Positions 1 through 7,134 of a stretch of 26,429 nucleotides of DNA are shown one piece after another (position 1 is the first letter of the stretch; each line of letters starts with the position of its first letter). The stretch is from Reclinomonas americana ATCC 50394 (lineage: Eukaryota; Jakobida; Jakobea; Jakobida), in contig PS015172.1 of assembly GCA_048213135.1 (NCBI GenBank), positions 37,852 to 64,280 of the forward strand, read 5' to 3'. The notes beneath the pieces were generated by a model. The model made no database searches. It was not told the DNA's origin and was given only the letters and a program-made list of their open reading frames with translations. A program made the translations under genes and the position numbers.

Positions 1-206
1 TGTTTTTCTTTTACGCGCACGTGGTGGAGACGGAAGCAAGGTGGCACCGGAATACTATTTGCCGTGTTTGTGGATGTGCGTGCCGCTTGTTATTTTGTCG
101 GTGTGAGGGAAAGGGAGATTGGGGGAAACGTCAAAGTGTACACACGCGATTCATGATATTGAAAGAGAAAGAGAGAGATAAACAACAATTTGTGTTTCTG
201 CATGGC
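1..206. other. 3' flank of the RAD51AP1-like gene, no gene seen
   Basis: This stretch lies downstream of the stop codon of the minus-strand gene ending at 207. The reading frames here look like chance frames in GA-rich DNA, with no motif I recognise and no convincing splice sites. No AATAAA is visible on the minus strand just past the stop. It is probably 3' UTR and spacer. Confidence 0.4.
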
Positions 207-2388
207 CTAACTTGCAGTCGGGTGGAGGGGTTGTCGCTTGGCGCGCTTGGAAAGGCCCACTCGCCGTGGACAACACAACAAGGAGGAGGTGACCGACGTC
301 GGCCCAGTGTTCTCCATGCCGAGATGCAAACCGCCAGGGGGTACCAGCCGTGGAACCTTGGCCATGGACAGCAGTTTGGATTTCGAGGCTGCTGGCCACA
401 GTGAGCAAGAAATCAACAAGTAGCAAGGAAGACAACTCACCTCCACCCGATTCCGACAGCGACGGGAGAGCACGGATGCCGCCAGCTCGTCGAATGGGTA
501 CCATTGGTGGCGCCAGAGGCGACTCGGGTGCGAAACCTCGCGGTGACAAGGCCATGGAGGAGGCGAGCGCGGTGGCCATTTCGTGGTGGTGGTGCATGGA
601 GTTGACCGTGGTCATCATCTCCAGCGAGAACGACGCCGCCGCCGATGCCGACAAGGAGGACGGCGACAATGCGTCGTCCATGGGCACGTCCACCGCCGTC
701 TCTGCTGGTGACTCTGTTCGCGGCGGCGGCGGCGGTGGTGGCATCGAGGCTGGAGGCTTTTTCTTCTTTGGCGTCGCTCGTGACGGTGGTGGCGGTGGTG
801 GCGGTGGTGGAGGCGCTGGTGAGGGAGGGAGAGGCAGCTGCTGTGGTGGAGGCTCGTCGAGTGGAACGGCCAACGTGTCCGAGCTCGCACTGCCTTTCTT
901 CCCCGCCTGCACAAACACACATGCGTCAGCATACCAATCGCACATACGAGACGTGTGGCTCTCTTGCTGCGTCACCTTGCCACTCTTTCCCCTCTTCCCG
1001 CCCTTGCCGCCTCGTTTGCCACCGCCGCCATCCTGTAATGAAGACGGCACCTGTGCCGCATCTCCACTCTGCACAGAAGAGTGAGGGCCCGCACGAGCCA
1101 TGTGCACATGATAATGATACACACACCTGATTAAACACGGAGGATAGACTCCTGGCCGCGGTAATGGGCATTCGAATAGCGCTCTTGAGAGGGATGGCGG
1201 TCGCATGGTGTGGCGATTTCCGCATCGGCGGTGTAAACTGCAACAACTCGCCATCCGCACAATCGGCAAACACCACCCGCCGCTTCGGTGGTGGCGGCAC
1301 AGCAGGCTCTGCTGCTGGCGCCACGTCCTCCTCCTCGGCTGCTAATGGCGGCAGAGGCGGAGGAGTTCGAGACAGCAGCGGTGGTGGGCGCGCCGGCTTA
1401 TCCGGCGACACTGGTGGTGAGGGCGCATTCAACGCAGCCGCCAAATCCGCCACCGGCGACGGCGCCGACGAGCACACCGTCATCGCCTCGTCGTCACCGT
1501 CATCACTCTCATCCTCGCGCTCCTCCTCTCGCGGCTCACCGACGCGAGGGGACTTCACCGCCGGCAGATTCGGCATCGAGCAAATGAGCTGCGAAGGAGA
1601 CTCTGTGGTGGCGGCAAAGAGTGAGGCGAAAGCGCAAGACTGCACAGTCTGCTTGTGGGGCTGTCTGAATCCTCTCTGTCTGTTGCTCCCTGTCTCTGTC
1701 TGTCTGCGTGTAAGAGAACCTCTTGTGTGTGTCTCTCTCGGGTGCAAGCGTGTGTGAGAGAGAGACAGACAAGATGAAAGACAGACAGAGAGCAACAAAA
1801 GAGAAGACTTGCTTCTCTCTCTCTCTGCATCTGTCTGCGTGTCAGAGTGCCCTTCCTCGTATCCCTCTTTCTCTTCTGTCTCTCTCTCGGGGACCAGTTG
1901 AGAGAGACAGGCAAGATGATAGACAGAGAGAGAGAGAGATGGAGACTGTTGGCCTGCTTCTCTCTCCCTCCCTCTCCCCCTTCTCTCTCTTCCCCCCCCT
2001 CACCAGACTCCGGCTGCGTCTGCAACTCCAACTCGACAAACGCCGCAGTCACTGGCGGCACCAACGGACCGACCAACCGCGGTGGCGGCAATGGCGGCAA
2101 CGGCGGCAACAGCGGCATCATCATCAAATTCATCAGCAATGCATCATCAGACGAGCTCTCCTCCTCATCACTGCTGCTCATTGACAGCAAAGAAGGAGTC
2201 GGTCGTGGTCTCTTGAGTGTCGGCTGCACAGTGCACTCTGTCTCCATTTCCTCATCCACTGCGCGCTTGTGACCGCGACGATCGCCTGTGTGGGAGAGAG
2301 AGAGAGAGAAATGAGATGTGTGTGTGCGTGTGTCACACACAAAAGAGAGTGCGCGCGCACCAGTGTCATCTGGTTGGTCGACCTCCAT
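207..2388 (-). CDS. Nuclear protein with a PP1-docking RVxF motif and C-terminal RAD51-binding (RAD51AP1-like) motif
   Basis: Predicted 532 aa from six exons: 2361-2388, 2004-2285, 1127-1671, 976-1068, 441-906 and 207-391. All phases agree, and the start is the first ATG (2388). The acceptor at 1671 (GAG) is the weakest call. The N-terminus has a basic KRPRP stretch that could be an NLS, then Ser/acidic and Pro-rich low complexity. Near residue 230 lies KRRVVFAD, which fits the RVxF docking motif for protein phosphatase 1 and resembles glycogen-targeting and MYPT-type PP1 subunits. The last residues read VGLSKRAKRQPLHP, very close to the C-terminal RAD51-interacting motif of RAD51AP1 (pattern GLSRxARxKPLHP). 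Family knowledge: that motif binds RAD51 and promotes strand exchange. Inference: a homologous-recombination cofactor that may recruit PP1. The middle is disordered, so homology rests on the short motifs. A lysine/glycine-rich patch (976-1068) could bind DNA. Confidence 0.65.
1672..2003 (-). repeat. Intron 2 of the RAD51AP1-like gene, with a degenerate tandem duplication
   Basis: This 332-bp intron is far longer than its neighbours. On the plus strand, a block with a CTCTCTCGGG core (about 1732), a GATGAAAGACAG core (about 1774) and a GCTTCTCTCTC run (about 1811) recurs about 141-148 bp later (about 1880, 1915 and 1957). Each copy contains an inverted repeat; in the second, CTGTCTCTCTC pairs with GAGAGAGACAG around 1877-1910. 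It is probably a microsatellite-driven tandem duplication. Confidence 0.55.
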
Positions 2389-2654
2389 GGCACTGTCACA
2401 CAACACACAAGAAGTGAGCGCGCGCGCACACACACACACGAGTGCACAACAACACACCCTTCACTCTCCATCGCGAACGAGCGAGAGAGCGCGCGCGCAC
2501 ACACAACACACACACAACACAAACAAAAAGAGAGAGGAAAAGGGCGCGTGCACAGACGGTTCAAACGACAAACAGGGTTTGCTTGCGCTCGAGTTTGCGG
2601 GTGGCTCGCGCAAAAGGACATCGTCCCACACTTCGACGTTCTCGCACTTTGCAC
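2389..2654. promoter_or_regulatory. Divergent intergenic region rich in CA and GC microsatellites
   Basis: It separates the start codons of the minus-strand RAD51AP1-like gene and the plus-strand GPI-protein gene, so it must hold both promoters. It has several CA/GT runs and alternating GCGCGC blocks (about 2417-2425 and 2490-2500). No TATA box or known operator is recognisable. Alternating purine-pyrimidine runs of this kind can adopt Z-DNA, which is inference only. Confidence 0.45.
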
Positions 2655-4142
2655 ATGAGAGAATTGATCGTCGTCGCCTTCCTGCTCGCGCTCTGTGCAT
2701 GCGTGCACACTGCGAGTGCCTCGTATGCGCAGATCAGTGACACGAACTTTCCGATTGGCACAGCAGCCACACCAGTGCGGAGAAATGCTCTGTGTGTGAG
2801 AGAAGAAAGACAGTCTCTCACTCTTGCTCTTGTGTGTGGGTGTCTTTCGCAGCTCTCCAGTGTGATCAACTGCTCTGTGCGTGGCACCAATGGCGAGCAG
2901 CAGGGCTTTTGCTGGATCTCTGTGCAAGGTGCAATGAGACGCACTGGTTCTTTGTCATGTCTTCCTCTCATGTTTGTGAGGCAGTGTCCAACATGAGCAA
3001 CGACTGGCAAGTGTCTCTCTCGCCCGCATTTGGTGGCTCACCAGCCTTTACTTGCAATGTCGATCTGTGTGGCAACAATATCACGTTCACTGAGTGGGTC
3101 AATGTTGAGTCATTCTCCTCCTTCTCGGTTTTTTTTTTTTGCTGCGTTTGGTTGGTTGGTTGCTCATGGCGCGTGGTGAGTACGTAGGTCGGTAACCCGG
3201 GCAACTATCGACTCACTGCGCAGTCGACCTCGGGTCAATCGACGAGCATCTCGATCAATGCCACGATCACCAATGGTGAGACAGTGTCAAGACGACAAGT
3301 CCGTTCTGTGTGCACGCTGCAGTCAGCCACTGGAGGCTTGGATACTTCAGCATTCTCTCTTCTTCACCATATTGCCTGTTGCATGCTGCTCTCATCCACT
3401 TGCCTGCAGCGTTCACTCTTCTTCTTCCTCTCTTCCGTTGCATGCTGCATCATCCTCTCCACTGTGCTGTTACTCTTGCTGCAATATCAACACATTTCTC
3501 TCTCCTTCTTCGCTCCTCTTGTCCTTTTGCATGTTGCATTCATCCACCCCTCGCTCCAATCCTTCCGCGTTCTCTCTTCTTCTTCGATCCTCTCGTCCGC
3601 TGCATGTTGCATCCACCCAATCGCCTGTGTTGCTTCCTACGCTCGGATTCTCTCTTCTTCTTCGCCCTTTTGCCCATTGCATGCTGCGCCAATCCGCTCG
3701 CCTGTGCTGCTGCTAACGCTGCGACATCAACACATATTCTCTCTCTGCTCCTTCGCCCTCTTTGTTGTTGCATGTTGTATCCACCCAATCGCCTGTGTTG
3801 CTTCCGACGCTCGGATCTCTCTTCTTCTTCTCTCCCTCTCATCCGTTGCATGCCGTGTCCATTCACGAGCCTGTTCCTCTGATTTCTCACCACGCGCCCA
3901 TCGCCTTCATCACCCCTCCGCCCTCGAAACTCCATTGCTCATCTCTCCTCTCCTCCCCCTCCTCTTCCCGTTCCCCTTTCCCCCTCTCCTCTCCCTCCGC
4001 AGAGGTCTGCTCGGTCCCCACTGGCAACCCAGTGCCTTCGGGCGTCGCGGCCTGCGGCTCCGGCAACTCGGCCGCCTCCGCCTCGCCCTCACTGCTCACC
4101 GGCTTTGCTTTTGTGCTGCTCACACTGCTCTTCTTCGCGTAG
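2655..4142 (+). CDS. Small secreted GPI-anchored cysteine-paired surface protein
   Basis: Predicted about 178 aa from exons 2655-2774, 2853-2928, 2985-3097 (or 3103), 3188-3275 and 4003-4142. The N-terminus is a signal peptide: MRELIVV start, leucine/alanine-rich core, cut near ASA-SYA. The mature part has six cysteines in three spaced pairs, several N-glycosylation sequons (NCS, NMS, NIT, NAT) and a segment near NYRLTAQS that looks like a beta-strand of an Ig-like or similar sandwich. The C-terminus has a small-residue omega-site region (GSGNSAASAS) followed by a hydrophobic tail ending in LLFFA, which is the layout of a GPI-attachment signal. I do not recognise the ectodomain family. The function is unknown; a cell-surface adhesion or coat role is only a guess. 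The fourth intron (727 bp) is unusually long and repetitive. Confidence 0.7.
3276..4002 (+). repeat. Long intron filled with a degenerate minisatellite
   Basis: The intron lies between exons 4 and 5 of the GPI-protein gene. A block centred on TTGCATGYTG, followed by CATCCACCC, CGCCTGTG and a CTCTTCTTCTTC run, recurs at about 3379, 3438, 3527, 3601, 3677, 3767 and 3846, giving unit lengths of about 59-90 bp. The copies near 3601 and 3767 are the most alike. Long open frames across it come from the stop-poor CTT/TTC composition and are not genes. The 3' end is a long pyrimidine tract before the acceptor at 4002. Confidence 0.7.
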
Positions 4143-4251
4143 AAAGAATGAAAGAGAGAGAGAGCGCGCGTTGGAGTAAACAATGCATGTCGCACGAAGT
4201 CGAACGCCTGTCCTCTCAAGTTCGGTTTCCTTCTTTCTCCACACGCGCTCG

Positions 4252-5573
4252 ATGAGTGCCTCTGGGGCTGCTGGAGGAGGAGGGGGAGGAGGCAGCAGTG
4301 GGACACCACGATCCGCCTTCGCAGCTCCTGTGGGCGTGGTCGGGTGGCTGGCGATCAATGTCGCCAGTGTGGTCGCTCTTGTCTTGCTCAACAAGCAGGT
4401 CTTCCTGTCGGGATTCACCCTTGGTCAGTGTGTGTGTGTGAGAGAGAGAGAGAGTGCGTCTCTTCCCTCTCCTCTCTCTCTCTCACACAGATGCGTGCAC
4501 AGTGACGACATTGACATGTTTGCACTCGATTGTTGGAATGCTTCTCCTGGCCGTGTGCTATCTATGTGGAGGCTTCCCATTAAGCAGCATTGTATGTGCC
4601 TCTGCGAGCCTCTGCGAGCCTCTGCCTCTTGTCTCTCTCTTTTACACAAGCTCATGCACAGCGATGGCAAACGGTACTGACAATGGCGATTGTGCAATCG
4701 AGCTCGATTCTCCTCGGCAACCTCAGTCTCGGGTACAACTCAGTCTCCTTTTACCAGGTCCCACATTCTCGCACCACACATCAGTGCACTTTACATAACT
4801 CACCACGAGTCGTAGATTGTCAAGGTTCTCGTCACGCCGTGTATTGTTCTCTGCGAGTATGTGTGGCTCGGGAAGCGCTACTCTCGCGAGACACTCCTCT
4901 CACTGGTGGTGCTGTGCACGGGCGGCTTTGTGGCGGCCGCAAGTGACGTGGAGATCAACTTGGTGGGCACGCTGGTTGCGCTGGCCGGGCTGGCGGTCAC
5001 CTCGTTTGGCTGGGTGGTTCGCTATCATCGTCGTCCTCCAGCTTGCGCTTCTCGTGCTCACTCGATCGCTCGCAGTCGCTGACCGAGATGCAGCGCTCGT
5101 TGACGTGTCACCCGCTGCAGTCGTTGTGGTACATCTCCTCTGCCATGTCGCTGGTGATGGCCATTGAGGTGCCGCTGGTCGACAATGTGGCCGCGCTTGC
5201 CTCGGTGAACGTGTCTTGGCCGCTGGCAGTTGCGTGCCCCACACTCACTGCCACGATCGTCGCCTCGCTTCGCGTGACACGTGCGCTCTTGCAGGCTGCC
5301 ATTTTCGGCTCGTGCCTACTGGCCTTTGTCGTCAACATGTCGGCGTTTGTGGCGTCGAATGTCACCGGCGCACTGACCATGTCGGTGATTGGCTACCTGA
5401 AGACCGCCTGCATCATGATGTGCGGCCTGGTGTTCTTTGGCGAGCAAACCTCCCCAAAACACATGACGGGAATGATCATCACTCTCGCCGGCCTCGCCTG
5501 GTACACCTACGCCCGCTCGCGATCAACTGACAGCGTCGTAAAACACGACGACAAGGCCGAAAAGGTCGAATAG
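4252..5573 (+). CDS. Nucleotide-sugar transporter, TPT/SLC35 superfamily, UDP-xylose-transporter-like
   Basis: Predicted 351 aa from exons 4252-4423, 4491-4591, 4662-4757, 4825-5013 and 5076-5573, with all phases consistent. A glycine-rich N-terminus is followed by about ten hydrophobic membrane helices, as in the drug/metabolite transporter fold. Diagnostic pieces are LLNKQVF in helix 1, LTCLH in helix 2, GNLSLGYNSVSFYQ (family signature NLSLxxxSVxFYQ) and GYLKTACIM near helix 9. A short basic C-terminal tail faces the cytosol. Family knowledge: these are Golgi or ER antiporters exchanging nucleotide sugar for nucleoside monophosphate. By eye it resembles the plant UXT/KVAG branch more than the plastid triose-phosphate translocators. 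The convergent neighbour is UDP-xylose synthase, which supports UDP-xylose as substrate; this is inference, and other UDP-sugars remain possible. Confidence 0.8.
4424..4490 (+). repeat. Intron 1 of the transporter gene, predicted to fold end to end as a hairpin
   Basis: The intron begins with a GT run that passes into a GA run and ends with a CT run that passes into CACAG. Bases 4436-4452 are perfectly complementary to 4472-4488, giving a 17-bp stem with a 19-base loop. The stem brings the 5' part of the intron next to the 3' splice site. The fold is read directly from the bases; any effect on splicing is inference. Confidence 0.65.
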
Positions 5574-5581
5574 ACATAGAC

Positions 5582-5587
5582 AATAAA
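5582..5587 (+). terminator. Polyadenylation signal of the transporter gene
   Basis: AATAAA lies 9 bases after the transporter stop codon and is followed by a GT-rich stretch, the normal order for a cleavage and polyadenylation site. The convergent UXS gene stops at 5702, so the two 3' UTRs must lie within 128 bp and probably abut or overlap. Confidence 0.6.
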
Positions 5588-5701
5588 GAGACTGTATGTG
5601 TGTGTAAAAAAGGAGTCAGCCAGAGACAGACATGTTTTAAACAACAATCTTGTGCGCGTGGATGTGAGGGAAAATGCGTGCGAGAGGCGCAGAGGAGTGG
5701 C

Positions 5702-6450
5702 TCATTCGGCAGGCTTGGCCGCGTCGCGTGCGACCTTTTCGCGGAAGTACGCAATGGTGGCCTCGAGGCCATCACGGAGCGATACGCGCGGACCCTCCCA
5801 GCCAATCTTCTCGCGGGCAAGCGAAATGTCGGGCTTGCTGTCGGGGCGAAACGCATGGCGGTGAGTGCGCCACCCAACACGAACACAGACACACGCACAG
5901 ATGAACTACAACATACCGGATGCGCGGATCGTCAGACGGCAGTGGCATGGTGACGACCGTGGACGCGGAGCTGGCAAACTCGCGGATCAGGTCGGCCATC
6001 TCGGCGATGGTGTGCTCCTCGGGGTTGCCGACGTTGCAGGGGCCGGGGAAGTCGCTCTCGCACAGCTTGTTCAGACCCTCGAGGAGGTCCGAGTAGAAGC
6101 AGAACGAGCGCGTCTGCGAGCCGTCACCGTACATGGTCAGCGGCTCGCCCTTGATGGCCTGCACGACAAAGTTGGAGATGATGCGGCCGTCTGCGAAGGA
6201 GGAAGTGTGGAAGGTGAGCACTTTCTGTTTTCTCCTCGCCCATGGCTCGTGAGAGATGCACAAACCATTGGGGTCCATGCGCGGGCCGTAGGTGTTGAAG
6301 ATGCGAGCGACGCGCACCTCGACGCCACGCGAGCGCATAAAGTCGAACNNNNNNNNNNNNNNNNNNNNCTCTCGCTCTCTCTCTCTCTCTTCTTCTCTCT
6401 TCTCCTCTCTCTCCTTCTCTCTCTCTCTCTTCTCCTCTCTCTCCTTCTCT

Positions 6451-6496
<46 letters not shown>

Positions 6497-7020
6497 GCTC
6501 TCTCTCTCTTTCTCGTGCCCCCCTCTCTCTCTCGTGCCCTCCCCCCCTCTCTCTCTTTTGGAGGGAAACTGCTCACCCGTGTCACCGTGGCCGCATCCAA
6601 CGGCTGAATGACATCATAGTTGGCAAAGTGGAAGCGCTCTCCGCCCACACGCTGCGCCTCCTCCAGATTCTCCATGCATCCCGTAAACAGATTGTCAATG
6701 CAGTACACCTCATGTCCCTGTCGCAAAAGCAGATCGCACATGTGCGACCCGAGGAAGCCGGCTCCACCTGCACACAGAGGAAGACAGAAAGAGAGATGAG
6801 AGTTGAGTGATGCAGAAAAAAGCTCGCATCATTCATCATCATTTGAGAATGCAATGCATGCTTGCGTGTGCATTCACTGCTTGACTGTCTATCATCTTCA
6901 CTCTCGCTCTCTCTTTGCGAGTATGGATTCTCTTGTGCATGTGCGTGCCTTTCTCACACACTTGCTCATCTTGATGCATGCACACACTCGCACACACTCA
7001 CCAGTCACAAGGCACTTCAT
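5702..7020 (-). CDS. UXS1: UDP-glucuronate decarboxylase (UDP-xylose synthase), cytosolic type, interrupted by an assembly gap
   Basis: This SDR-family enzyme converts UDP-glucuronate to UDP-xylose using bound NAD. Exon 1 (7002-7020) encodes only MKCLVTG. Exon 2 (6767 to 6577 or 6586) completes the NAD-binding GGAGFLGSH loop and carries CIDNLFTG and YDVIQPL. After the gap come 6266-6348 ([14 protein letters not shown]), 5917-6190 ([32 protein letters not shown]) and 5702-5837 ([14 protein letters not shown]). These are signature UXS blocks. About 233 residues are visible against a core of roughly 310. The missing 80-100 residues should include the TSEVYGD-type segment and the catalytic Tyr-x-x-x-Lys. 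The gap of 20 N is therefore undersized. There is no membrane anchor or targeting sequence before the Rossmann fold, so this is a soluble cytosolic form. Intron 1 (6768-7001, 234 bp) is long for this locus. Confidence 0.9.
6349..6368. other. Assembly gap (20 N) inside UXS
   Basis: Twenty N beside a long CT microsatellite. Comparison with the UXS family shows that about 250-300 coding bases are missing here, so the stated length is a placeholder. Confidence 0.9.
6369..6561. repeat. Long CT/GA microsatellite in a UXS intron
   Basis: Almost 190 bases of CT and CTT repeats (GA/GAA on the coding strand), broken by CCCCC runs, directly beside the gap. It lies in the intron after exon 2 of UXS and is the likely cause of the failed assembly. 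Confidence 0.9.
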
Positions 7021-7134
7021 ATCCTCTTCACTCGCTCTCTCACACACACACACACACACTCCTTCTCCTCGCGCACTAAGCCACGATGTGGATAACGATG
7101 AACGCGAACCGAGGACGAGGACAACAAAACGACT

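Noticed and set aside
907-975. In-frame 23-codon segment of the RAD51AP1-like gene treated as coding
   Set aside because: It starts GTGACG and ends TTTGTGCAG, has the usual intron length (69 nt) and interrupts a lysine-rich to serine-rich transition. I treat it as an intron, though retention would keep the frame open.
350-1084. Long plus-strand frame rich in glycine and valine opposite the RAD51AP1-like gene
   Set aside because: It is the antisense shadow of proline- and serine-rich codons. It has no splice signals or motif, while the minus strand carries a phase-consistent gene.
3376-3860. CRISPR-like array in the repeated block
   Set aside because: Unit lengths vary from 59 to 90 bp, units are degenerate throughout rather than repeat plus spacer, and the host is a eukaryote.
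3284-4255. A 323-residue plus-strand open frame across the GPI-gene intron
   Set aside because: It translates a CTT/TTC-rich minisatellite. Exons on both sides join in phase when it is removed, giving signal and GPI peptides.
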